DNA of 17,669 nucleotides from Hemicentrotus pulcherrimus (lineage: Eukaryota > Echinodermata > Echinoidea > Camarodonta > Strongylocentrotidae), in assembly GCA_003118195.1 (NCBI GenBank), contig BEXV01002323.1, forward strand, positions 44,462-62,130. Direction: 5' to 3'. Shown here one piece after another: positions 1-10,800 of the stretch; position 1 is the first letter of the stretch; each line of letters starts with the position of its first letter. Below the pieces are notes generated by a model. It ran no database searches. It saw nothing but the letters and a program-made list of their open reading frames with translations, and was not told where the DNA came from. A program made the position numbers and the translations under genes.

Positions 1-62
1 CTTTACCAAAGATTCTATGAGTGAACAGTAAAGGGTTATGAAGAAATAAAAATATCACATTT

Positions 63-400
63 AACCCTTTGCTTACGGGAACCTGGTGGTCCCTGTGTTA
101 AAGGGATCCGGTAGCTTTGTCTCAGATTCTGAAACAAAATCTTGGATTTAGCTCATGCTACAATGATAATTATAAACCATTAGGTCAGTCATTTATGATT
201 GAAAATCGAAATCAAATTTTGCATTTGCCAAACGATTTTCATAACACTACAGTCTAATGGAGAAAACGAGTGTGGTAAAACCGGTCACTCAAAAATATGA
301 TACTGATAACACGTAGGGCCGTGCACCTTAACATTTAACATTGTTTAACGATCCCTTTAAGCCTTTGCTCATGGGAACTTAGTGGTCCCTGTGTTAAGCC
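63..400 (+). repeat. Direct repeat pair about 296 bp apart
   Basis: At 63-103 and 359-397 the same 40-bp block recurs: AACCCTTTGCTTACGGGAAC, then CTGGTGGTCCCTGTGTTAA, with a few substitutions in the second copy. Each copy has a partly palindromic core (GGGAACC...GGTCCC). Between them I see no gene. They may be a dispersed repeat present twice, or the ends of a duplicated 296-bp unit. Confidence 0.6.
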
Positions 401-584
401 TACAAGACCTATACAATTCAGTAGTCAACGGGTTAAAAAATGTGAGTACAGAAGTCTTGTTTACACTTGAGTCTATAGTTATATGTGCATGTGTATTGAC
501 TAGCATACCCACACGACTGAATCCTTTGGCGTGCTACCTATACCACATTATTATGAATCATGGTTTTGTATTACATATTTATTG

Positions 585-765
585 GAATCGTCGTTGCATG
601 CCTACCATGACATTAAAAGCTACATGTACTATCCAAAGAGGAATTAACTACAGGTTAAAAGCTATTATCCAAAGAGGGATTAACTACAGGTTAAAAGCTA
701 TTATCCAAAGAGGGATTAACTACAGCATGATTCTAAAAGCTACTATCCAAAGATGAATTAACCCT
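585..765 (+). pseudogene. Diverged duplicate of the exon at 821, with in-frame 36-bp repeats
   Basis: The plus strand reads NRRCMPTMTLKATCTIQRGI and then copies of a 12-residue unit, LKAIIQRGINYR, before a TGA at 754-756. The real exon reads NRCFMPTMTLTATIQRGLNP in the same frame, and its LTATIQRGLNPR corresponds to one repeat unit. The AG acceptor of the real exon (GTAG) is replaced by ATTG here, and the downstream donor is missing. I therefore read it as a broken duplicate. It could still be used through another splice site, because the frame is open across the repeats. Confidence 0.65.
613..765 (+). repeat. 36-bp tandem repeat, about four units
   Basis: Two near-identical 36-bp units start at 655 and 691 with TTAAAAGCTATTATCCAAAG. 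A diverged unit precedes them from about 614 and a shortened one follows from about 733. The period is a multiple of three, so the open frame is kept. Confidence 0.85.
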
Positions 766-820
766 TTAACCCCTTAATGTATGCCATGTTAGTATCATTC
801 CTTGTTTTGTGTGTTTGTAG

Positions 821-928
821 GAATCGATGTTTCATGCCAACCATGACATTAACGGCTACCATACAGAGAGGGCTGAACCCAAGGGCACCGCTTCCCATAC
901 CCCATGCTAGCCAGGAAGATGATCTAAG
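821..928 (+). CDS. Penultimate coding exon of an unrecognised gene
   Basis: Acceptor TTTGTAG just before 821 and donor GTAAGA after 928. The exon is 108 bp and is read with one leading base, 35 codons and two trailing bases (AG|A makes Arg across the junction). It reads NRCFMPTMTLTATIQRGLNP, then RAPLPIPHASQEDDL. I do not recognise the family. Support comes from clean splice sites, the exact phase match to the exon at 1504, and a diverged duplicate of the same coding segment upstream. Earlier exons would lie left of the window. Confidence 0.7.
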
Positions 929-1503
929 GTAAGAATACTTCAAATCATTTTTGTTTTAACTTTTCAAAACTTAAACCATCTATAATACAGCCCATGTATT
1001 ATATAGATTATCTTGTGTTTCATAATTCTATGTCCTTTGAGTTTGAAATAGTTTTTAAAAAAAGGTATCAGGTACCCAAGGCTCACTATTGAGTGAGGCA
1101 TCAAAGATAGCAGCATTACTACATCTTTAGCTTCGAATTGCTTAAAGCCCCATTGTACTAGAAGCACTACTGCAAAATCCCCTCTAGCTCTATCTCAGGT
1201 CAGCTGTAGCAGTATGGTCCTGTAACCTGCTGCTTCTCTAGCTGTGCTGTTGGTTCCTGCATCAAGTCCTCTGTCTGCCAAGTGGGAATTAGATATTGGG
1301 TTACGTACTGTTGGCAACAAAGAGTACATTGGGGCAGAAAGTTTATCAGTTCATTATCGCTTTAAGAATGCGGTTCAAGTGGTCAAAAGGGCTTGCCTTT
1401 CTGTCTATTTTCAGTTCTTTTCTAATGTTAGATACGAATGAAAGAGGAAGAATAATATGACCCATATTCATTACTGCTTATATCCTTTTTTTTTCTTCTT
1501 CAG
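929..1503 (+). other. Intron of the left-hand gene
   Basis: Bounded by a GTAAGA donor at 929 and a pyrimidine-rich AG acceptor ending at 1503. Apart from short shadow reading frames I see no coding match, repeat or hairpin in it. Confidence 0.65.
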
Positions 1504-1594
1504 ATCTGCAGCAAAGGCTGTCAAACTCTCCACCGACATTGTCGGTAGCAAGACCAAGGAAAAAGTCATTGACTACTTCGACATGACTGGTTAG
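1504..1594 (+). CDS. Terminal coding exon of the same unrecognised gene
   Basis: A long pyrimidine tract (TTTTTTTTCTTCTTCAG) precedes 1504. One base completes Arg from the previous exon, then 29 codons and TAG follow: SAAKAVKLSTDIVGSKTKEK VIDYFDMTG. The segment looks like an amphipathic C-terminal helix rich in Lys, Ala and Val. With the upstream exon it gives 65 C-terminal residues. No membrane segment or catalytic motif is visible, so I assign no function. Confidence 0.7.
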
Positions 1595-3757
1595 CTCATA
1601 CCCAGCCTTTCAAAGATGGAATTTGCTTATACTGGTACCGGAACAAGTGAATATTTGTATGTTAATGGAAGCTCTTTTAGAATTTGGCATTATATAAATG
1701 TAACATTCTCATGGTGATATTTAAGCATTTTATTGTTTTCTATCATAGCTTTCCTGAGCCTTGTTGAAGCTTTTGAGAGCTAAATCGCTCTTACAACTCC
1801 GTGAATTTTTTTTTCAGACTGAAACAGGATATCCTGGCATTCTTCTTCTTCTTCTCTTCTGGACTTCTATGTACTGCATAGGAGAAACGGTTTGAAGATA
1901 TTTCCAGAGAGCTCTTTGATTGCAAAAATTAGTCTGTTTGCGAGAATAATTACTTATGATACAATTATACACTAGATTGTCTCATGGTGCTATTGATAGC
2001 AATGTTATAAACCTACTGAACTTACTTCTTAGCATGGTAGATCGGTAGTTCTATGTATAGTTAACGGGTTGACACAAGTCCTGACCAGCTCATATATCTT
2101 ACAAATTAAGAAGTTTTTTAATTTTACACTCTTTTTTTTAAAGAATTTGTTTTGCCTTCACCTTCCCCTTTTCAAGTATTTTTGTCTTGCCCGTTTATTC
2201 CTCTCCTTCATTTCCATGTTGACCATGTTAGTTTTATATTTTTACTTGTATTATTTTGCTGTCATAAGGGTTAAACTGCATGTGTTGTGGTCAGTAAAAA
2301 AGGGACGCATGCCAATTTTCCAGATACAAAATTCTTGAGTTATCATTTGTTTCATTTGGTGTAACAGGTAGTAAATGATAGGAAAGGTCAATTAGAAAGC
2401 TTGTGGCGTACTTATGGCGTTAAGTACCGTACTATACAATGTTTTTTTCTTCTCTTTTCATCAAACAGATATGATGAAAATATCCCTTTATCTGATGTTC
2501 TTTTTTGCATAGATTAGTACACCATTACCAGTTTAGAATTATTCAATTTTTCTTCCTTCTCCCCTGGTGTCACAGAAGTTTAAAAGTAAATTCATCTGTC
2601 AGCTTAAAAAAAGTCCCTCTCAAGTCGTAGAACTACTACCTTTCATTGAAGAACCTTTTATATATGCAAGGTTTAGCATTTCTTTAAGTTTTGTTGAACT
2701 TAAAGTTCAAGTACACCCTGTGTTAAAGTTTTGTAAGGACAGAAATGTCAACCCATTGTTTATCAAGTTTGATTTGTAACGACACCCGGCTAAATAGGGC
2801 CATGTTTTATTAAAAGTGGTATAAATAACAAGTTTAATAATTCCACAATTGAAATCATTGCATCTGATTGGGTGTAAGCAAACCAGTGATAGAATCGTGC
2901 AGACTTTGTCTTTTAAAATAGGGCCTTGGTATTGCTAAACTTTTTTTTTGGTATTTGGTTTATAGTTACAACTTTCTTGTTTTTAAAGGATACTTTTTTT
3001 GAGAGAAAATAAAAAATAAGTTGTCATGATGATATTAATTTTTTTCCTTGCGTTTATGGTTGTGAATATATAGATTTGTTTGGCCTGTCCAGTTATTACG
3101 TTAGAATATAATATATAATTCAAGAAGCAAGTGTGGAAACATAGATCAAGGCAAAGGCATACAAAGAAAATTAAAAAACGATTGTTACTCTCTTTATAGA
3201 ATTTATTTACATTTTCTTCATGCATTCCTCAAGGTAGAAAATATGATAAAAGTTTTTTTTACACACACACATTTACATAGAAGGATATGAAAGATATTTT
3301 TTGGACGGATACATCAAGCAGTCATTTTTATTTAAATTTAAATTCTTAGTTTTTACACGTGCATAGAATAAATTACAGCAAAAGTGTCTGTAACAATCAA
3401 ATGATGTCATTGTGCTTCAAGATTTCATTTACTATTTTGAATAGTATACAACATGTTGTAAGCAATGTTGTGTTTGCCTTTGAAATTAGATTTTGGTAAA
3501 ATTGCTAAACATGTAAACATGTCTAAAATGTAACTCGCGATATAACTAAATTTACGAACAACATTATATTAGAAAGATAAATATCAGTTTCAATGAATAT
3601 GACAATCCCAAAATGTGCTTCTGCAGAAGAAGCCACTGTAGTGAGCCATCATTACATATACAGGATTTGAAGTTGCTTTAGACTTCTAATCCAAACCTGT
3701 ACTGTTGTGATCAAGCAGTAGAAATTATTAAAGCATTCAACAGTGAGTAGTCCACAG

Positions 3758-3937
3758 TTTAAAGGGAAAGTCCACCCTGTTATTAAACAAAGATACATCA
3801 GTGTTGCCAATTTGTGTTCTACTGATGACACCTCTAAACATTTTCTAATTTTAATCAGATATTGCTCAAGCATTGACTAATTTTGTTTCTCTTATTATCA
3901 AAATAAACTAAATATCAGGGTGGACCTCTCCTTTAAA
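3758..3937. mobile_element. 180-bp MITE with about 22-bp TIRs
   Basis: The left end TTTAAAGGGAAAGTCCACCC pairs with the reverse complement of the right end, TTTAAAGGAGAGGTCCACCC. About 19 of 22 bases match, and both ends continue into CTG. There is no coding capacity. A TTTAAA (containing TTAA) sits at both tips, which may be target site, terminus or both. Type is a non-autonomous DNA transposon; superfamily unassigned. Confidence 0.8.
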
Positions 3938-4460
3938 TACAAACAGCAGTTTAAACTAGCTGTCTCCAGTAGAAGTAATATCAGTAAAAACTTCCATATA
4001 TGTACATGGGGAAAAGATTGTTCAAAATCAGATTTAAAATACTATTCATATAGATATCTCCATTCAAACAACCGCAGTTTATATAATATACAATATATAA
4101 TTATAATTATTTACAATATCGTACAAAATATTTACAGAGTTATCGTGATCGTGAGTGCAGGAAAATCCCAACTCTGTCAGTAGTTTAGATAGGGAGTAGT
4201 TTGCCAGAATTATTTATTTTTTATAAGAATCTGAGATCTTGCTTCATCAAATGAAGAGTAAATGTGCTCAAATAGGTTTTATGTTTGCCACACCTTCATG
4301 GTATTAAGGGAACTCAAGTAAGTAGAGATACTGAATCCAGTAGCATAATTTTGTGCATATCCTCGACACGCTTGTTATTCACTTGAAGTTCAAGGGTGCC
4401 TTACACATGCCTCGTGTATGTGAAATTCCAGAACAAGATGTGAAGAAGGAAAAAAAAAGA

Positions 4461-4466
4461 TTTATT
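4461..4466 (-). promoter_or_regulatory. Candidate poly(A) signal for CFAP69
   Basis: AATAAA on the minus strand, about 300 bp past the stop. Other minus-strand hexamers are at 4746-4751 (only about 14 bases after the stop) and 4213-4218. The sequence alone cannot choose among them. Confidence 0.25.
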
Positions 4467-4585
4467 TTTCATGCAAGATTTGATTTTGCTCATGGACAAA
4501 ATAAAATTAAAAGTTACAAAATGTATTTAGATTGTCTGTTATTCATTCAGTATTGTTGTGTACTTTGGGGGCAGCAGTTTGAAGA

Positions 4586-4775
4586 AGGAGCTCATGAGAT
4601 ATGAGAGAATAGAAAACCAATCTTTAGCGGTATTCCCCTTTTTCCCAAGGCTTGTGATAGCATTAAAAGAGGGAGCTTGTGAAACTAAATAGAAAGCCAA
4701 TTGTTAACAGAATCACCATTTTCTGATGGACTTTGTGATGGCCGTTTTATTTTAAAAAGGGAGTTCATGAGACAG
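4586..4775. repeat. Degenerate 85-88 bp tandem repeat across the CFAP69 stop
   Basis: Plus-strand landmarks recur as GGAGCTCATGAGAT at 4587, GGAGCTTGTGAAAC at 4672 and GGAGTTCATGAGAC at 4760, each followed at similar spacing by AGAAA-CCAAT-like and TTTTC-like blocks. The rightmost copy holds the CFAP69 stop codon. Confidence 0.55.
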
Positions 4776-4899
4776 CAATGGAGGCATGTTTGTTGAGCGT
4801 TAAGTTGTTCTCTGCGTCCGTATGGCTGGTGATGAGAGTAGATCCATCCAGGATGTCACGAGGGGTGCTGTCCACCATGATGGTCCGACCCTGGAAAGT
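4765..4899 (-). CDS. CFAP69: CFAP69 terminal coding exon, residues 578-621 and stop
   Basis: Acceptor CTCTCTCAG at the upstream side; 44 codons and a TGA at 4767-4765. It reads TFQGRTIMVDSTPRDILDGS, then TLITSHTDAENNLTLNKHAS and IAVS. The segment around VDSTP aligns with the vertebrate tail (VESTPARL), giving a C-terminus of similar length. The stop codon lies in the first unit of a degenerate 85-88 bp tandem repeat that runs into the 3' flank. Confidence 0.88.
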   Translation of the reverse strand, partial: TFQGRTIMVDSTPRDILDGSTLITSHTDAENNLTLNKHASIAVS

Positions 4900-7800
4900 C
4901 TGAGAGAGGGGAGGAAGAGGATTGTACATCGTGAATTGATGGGTAGATGGCGTGTGAGTGAGAGGAGAAAATACAGATCCATTGTGAGGTTCTGATACAC
5001 GGTATGCTTTGTGGAAGGGGGGTGATCAAGGGCAAGTTCTTATTTCATTTAAAAAAAATATTTTTTGAAAGTAATGGGGAAAGTGTTACAAGTAATTATA
5101 TAATATTGACTGGCCCTCGTAATATTGCCCTAAGTCAAAGACGAGGGCAATATTGGTCTTGTGAGGGCAATGTATGTGGTATCTCCAGAAAGTTAAGTCG
5201 GTCAATATTTTGTATTGTTATCCAAATCAGACATCTAGAGCAAATACATAAATCAACCATGACAATCTCAAAGAACTGAAAAAACTTTGTCAAACCAGCA
5301 CAGTGCATCCAGCTGCTTGACGAAACTTTGGATGGACTACAAACGGTGTGCCTTGTTGTGATTATTACGTCACAAAAGAGTGCGCGCAAAGTACGCAGGT
5401 TCTCATACGCATAATAGATGCGCAATGAAAATGACAAAATACAGCACGGTCAATATGAGACTATATTTTCACTCGTCTCTACACGCAAAGTCTATACGGG
5501 CAGGGAGGCCAAGGAAAATACAAAGAATATACCCTTCCGTTCCCATTACTACCGGTAATGAAAACTAGGGCAATACGGTTATGTTAATGACCAGATCAGA
5601 TGTCTGATACAGGTAATAATATAATTTATTCTCATCCCTGTATTATATTTCAGGTGAGACATGCAGTAGTATTTTAATTTGTGTCATTCGTGGTTATTGT
5701 TATCTTTACTCTTACACTATTACACTTGATTATGTATGTTACACTATAACTTTGAAATTTGTTATCCATGTATAAAACTAAATTGAGAATGATCCTATCT
5801 GTTTGGATTGAAATCAATAAAGTTTGAATTTGAATATATGGGACAGTGCATGCTTCCCCCTCCCCCCCCCCAAAAAAAAAAATAAAAATAAAAATAAAAA
5901 TAAATAAATAAATGAAATAAGAACAAGATTGATCATAGCACTTATCAACATCAATTATAGAGATTGAAAGAATCTTTATTCATAGTGGACTACTAAAACT
6001 ACCACAAGCACTAGAGCTACCACTCCTACTATTAAAGAATAAATATTCTTGCACATTGTCTATCAAATACTCACTGTTGTCTGAAGAGATGGAAGATCAA
6101 TATCATGGAAAGAGTGCCTGAAGGTCAAAGAGAAGAAAAGCAAATACATGTTGAATAGCTTTGAAGTATGTGATAGATAAAACACTATTTAACAATTCAC
6201 TGATAAAATCACACCATATCTCTGTACCCTACGAACTGCTGCCCACAGCAAGGAAATATTTGAACCTTGGATTCATTTTGGTTTTGTTGGTTTGTTTCAC
6301 CCGACTGCTAAGAAAGCATGTGTATGCTTGTAAGTAAGCAACCAGGGGACCGACGGATTTAAGTCCTCTCTGAGGGAGTTGGTAATGGGGATTAATGCCT
6401 CACCAAAGAGCACAGGTGCATCGACTTGGTTTCGAACCCCGGACCTCACGGTTAGGAGACCACTGCTCTACCACTGAGCCATCGCGTCTCCTCAATGAGA
6501 TAATGATGCACTATGATTCCAGATTGGATATCTTAAAGATGTTGTGGACAACAGATAAATTGAGTGAAATACAATACAATATCATGTCGGCAATTACAAC
6601 GCCATAGAGCTATAACATCACTACTTACTCGTTGTCAATCTGCTTGGCTCTAGAATCATCAATGGCAATGTCTTGTCTACCCTTGGAAGTCTGTAAAATG
6701 AAACAGAAGACATCACGATTAACCCATTGAATACAACAGTGATTTTTCTTATAACATACGTTACTATTACAACTAAGTTTAATATCCAAACCCCTTGTAA
6801 ATTTGCCATTTTTTATCGTAACTCAAGAATGAAAGTTTAAATGGTTGAATAAGGGCCTTTGTTAAATGCTTTTAGATTTAAGCCTTAATATGTACCAATC
6901 TCAAGAAAACAAAACTCAAGAAAAATCAATTTTTCACATACTTTTAAAAGAAATCAGAAAAAAAAAAATTAACTGCAGTATGAAATTTTTCAAAGAGAAA
7001 TGGAGATATTTCAATTATCTCAATATTTGTCACCTTTCAAATTTACTTTGTTCAAGAAAATCCCCCCCCCCCACCACCACCAACAAAATCTTTGATTCTT
7101 CACTTCATCTGCATATGCTTCTACATATGTGCAGCAAAAGCTATGATAATGTAAAATCAGATTCTTTCATGTGCTAGAAATTCCACAGATTTGGTGAGAG
7201 ACTGAGAGTTGTGACAGTTTCAAGGCAGAAATTAAATGATTCATACCCCTATTTTTGTTCTTCAGCAAAACTGTCTCAAATAGAGGCAAGTTTCTGGTTT
7301 GAGAGAAAGTACTTTAATACTTCAGTGTTAATATCTCATAAAGTAGTGACTACAAATTCCATTGCCAGTTTCAACTTTCTATTACCTTAAAACAAATTGG
7401 TCCCTGATTGTCTTTGTCTCAATACCGGTACTTATTCAGCCAATAAATCATTACGGAATCGTATAATACTTATTTAACTTGTTATTTCTAACATGTTTTG
7501 ATGAAAAGGAGCTGTATATTACCTTGAGGATGGTATAGTTGGACGTTCTAGCCACAAAGTCATCCCATTTCTTGATGGATTTCTCCCGCTGTTTGTGGTT
7601 CTCTTTAATCTGAAGTAGAAAATACATATCAAAGCAAATATTTCTCACTCTTGTAAGTTTTTGAAACCTTATCTTTATCTAAAAAACATTGCACAAAATG
7701 CCTCCTTCTTGTTAGAGGATGAATTCTAAATGTCACAATTTACATATTTGTTTCAATGACAATTACACATCTGCTAATAAATATTACAAGGTTTTGAAAA

Positions 7801-10800
7801 AATCTTCCAATTCACATAAAAAATTTCAATTTCATAATCACAGTAGACTAATAGTTGCCAACTTGCAGACTTAAGAATTAGACTTAAAGTAGTCACTCAA
7901 AGAATCTATAGTGTTTTGAATTGATGCAAAATTCATATCATTGCAAAAAGGAAGCCTCAAATATAACAACTTCCCTCTTCAAAATATGTTTGAGGGCCAA
8001 CAGTATTCATCTCTCAAAAATTGTAAGATTTTCTGCCTTCATAGCGTTCCTCCACAGAGCGTCAAGATTTGTGACATCAAATTGCATTTTATGCCTTTCC
8101 ATGATATCTATATGATTTTTCAGCAAATTATTTGCGTCTTCTAAGAGAATTTCTTTCCATCCATATATAATTTGTCCATAATTATCAGTTGTGCTGAATT
8201 TTCTTCAGGTGACTAATTTAAAATAATTGGTAAAATGTAAAGAGAAAGCAGACTATGTATAATCCAACAAAAATGGAGTTGAACTCAGGGGATTTCTGCA
8301 ATTCCTTTTAGTGAAAATGTATCTTTGGTACTTTGTAGCATTCTAAATACGGTAGGAAGAATCATTTATACCAATACACAAAATGGTAGTTTTTGCACGA
8401 TAATCTGACTTACCTCTGAATAAAGCTCCTGTTCTTCCAATAAGGCTTGTTGTCTTTGTGATTCCAGAAGCTCATTCTGTTCTTCGGTGATCGTCTCGGC
8501 CATTTCCTGGTTTGATTTGCTCAGCATCTCAAGCAGTTCCTAAAAAATTGAAAAAAATTAGTATAGTAACAATAACAGATATTCACTTCTTCATTACCGC
8601 ACTGAAAATTATTATTTCAATGGTAATATATGATGCCTGAAGAGTGAAGTGTCTAAAAATTGAATTCTATAATATTTCCATAACTTTTCAATACCAAATT
8701 TGTTTATAAAACATGACCTGTTTCCTCAGCAAGATCCTACATATTTGGAGACTTACGCCACCTTCAGCCCTGTGACTAGGATGAGTAACTCGCCCAATCG
8801 ATGCGGAAATCATACATAATTCTTATATTTTATAAATGTAATGCTTCCTGGGAGAAATTTCAATTATTTAAACATATTTGTGGCTTACACCCAGCAAATA
8901 AGATCGATTGATCGATCTGTATTGAAAAACAAGTCAGAAAAAAGGTTCAAGTCCCGCTGGTTCCCAGATTTTTTCTGACTTGTTTTTCAATTCTAATATT
9001 GATAAATAATATTAATTTTCCATGACATTCTAGGCCTGGAAATATGTTTTAAATTTGCAATGATATTTACAACTGCAGGAATCTTGTTAAAAAGCCAGAT
9101 TACAGAGAGTCCTTGCCAGGACTCCCCAATCCTCTCCCTCTCTCACATGGTGCAACCGCAAACCTACTGTATGACCATTACATTTAAGCTAAATGTCTAT
9201 AAAACCATGGTTCTTTGCTGATATAGGGAACAGAGTCTTACCTGATCAGGAGTGACAGGTCGTAGGTTCTCCTGCTCCAGCTCTGAGGTGATCTCCACCC
9301 AGATCTCGCCCTCTTTGAAGTCCAAAAACCTCCTGATGATAACCAGGGTGACTTGCTCCTCTGTAGACAGTCCCTTGGGGTCTTCAGAACCTGTGTCAGA
9401 ATACATACAATATCATAATAGTGGATTCTTGTATAGCACTCAGGTATGTCAAACTAGACACAATTATCACCCTGGCTATAGCATGGCTGCCATTATGAAA
9501 CTCTAGTATTTCAAGGAATTAATTCCTGCAAGGTGCCCATTTACATCACCAGGGTTGAGTGTGGCAAATGTAGACAAAATGTCTTGTCGAAGGACATGAG
9601 TGACACAGCGGACTCGAACCGCAAACCATGTGATCCAGTGTGTTAACCTATCCGCTCGATTAATGATAATATTCCATGTTTGTATAGTGTACATGATACA
9701 TCGCATATTCAAGATTAAGCCTCTGATTGCTCTAAAACAGCATACATAAAAGTGACTACTAGCTCGTGGGTAGTGCAGCCGCAGATTCAGGTTGATGTAT
9801 GTTAAACAAATTAATTGCTTTTTTATTTTATTTGGGGGTCAAGATTAATTCTTTAGCCCCTTGGGGATCCTGAGTCAGCACTGTGCCCCTCCACTTTGTC
9901 TCAGTGAACACCAAGGTTTCAAGATCATCTTGGGCAATATTTTTAACTGTGCCCCGCAAAGCAGTCAATATTTGTATTTATGGTGTAATGACCCAATGAG
10001 CTTTAGCAGTGATTTAGATATCAATAGCCTGCCTGGTATAAGAAGTGTAACTCAACTTTGGTTTTAATCTCAGACTAAAATCAAGTTTAATAAAGGAGCA
10101 TGACTTGAGGTCTGTACTTACCAATCTTACAGAAAAGTGCATAGATCTTAGCTCTCATATTCTCTGAGATATCAGTAATAGCATGGCTTGGCTGGTTTGC
10201 AGGTAAGGGCTTGATACCAGCCTCTTCCTGAAAACAGCCCATTAGAGGTACCGCTGGATCTGCATGAAATAAAGATGGATGAAAACAATGTAATAAGTCA
10301 CAAATACATGATACCAAGAAACTGCATAAGAATGACAAACAAGGAACAAAGATGGAAGAAATGACAGCCAAAGCAATATATATTAAAAGAGATTACTCAA
10401 GAGAGATTTAAAGAAAAAATGTGTCCATTATAGGAAAGTAGCCGTACAGGGGGATGTTTCGCAAAGACCCTATGTTGAATTTATCTCTAAGTTGGACTTA
10501 GCATTTATGGAAAGCCATTAGCATCTATGAAAATATTTTGTAAAAGTTATTTTAAAAGGCATAGAATGTTGATTCAAATCATTAATATTTTCTGTTATCA
10601 AGGGGGTTTCAGGTTCTTGATGTGGAACTTATAAAAAGTCTGAAATACTTGAATTTTCGCTTTTGAATATATTTTATTTTAAGGCTAAAAATGGCTCTCC
10701 ATAATTTTAAAGTTCAACTTAGGATCTTAGTGAAACACCCTCCCGGTCTCCTATAATGCGGGTTGCAATGAGAAACACTTTTCAAGGGTGGAACAAACTA

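Larger units (their letters stand above)
1595..4764. other. Convergent 3' flank and intergenic stretch
   Basis: AT-rich, with many short stop-broken frames and no recognisable protein. It should contain the 3' UTRs of both genes. Plus-strand AATAAA hexamers occur at 3008-3013, 3367-3372 and 3902-3907; none can be chosen for the left gene. At 1801-1819 there is a strong pyrimidine-AG (acceptor-like) but no convincing exon after it. The MITE at 3758-3937 and the tandem repeat at 4586-4775 are listed separately. Confidence 0.6.

Noticed and set aside
382..756. 124-codon plus-strand open frame as an independent gene
   Set aside because: Its second half is the duplicated exon with tandem repeats and its first half crosses a dispersed repeat; the ATG lies in that repeat.
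613..765. CRISPR-like array
   Set aside because: The 36-bp units are directly abutting with no spacers, and the window is eukaryotic.
1820..1890. Extra terminal exon after TTTTTTTTCAG
   Set aside because: A good acceptor-like tract, but no compatible donor upstream and the following frame is a CTT microsatellite; the stop at 1592 already ends the gene.
6395..6495. tRNA gene on the minus strand (A and B boxes, loop CTCCTAA)
   Set aside because: The acceptor and anticodon arms do not pair properly and an unrelated SINE-like body continues downstream, so it is a tRNA-derived repeat.
9197..9406. A start codon for a short protein on the minus strand at the 9390-9242 exon
   Set aside because: The ATG lies in the intron; splice phase and CFAP69 homology show the exon is internal.
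9600..9665. tRNA gene with an exact B box
   Set aside because: There is no cloverleaf, the A box is degenerate, and a repeat body follows.
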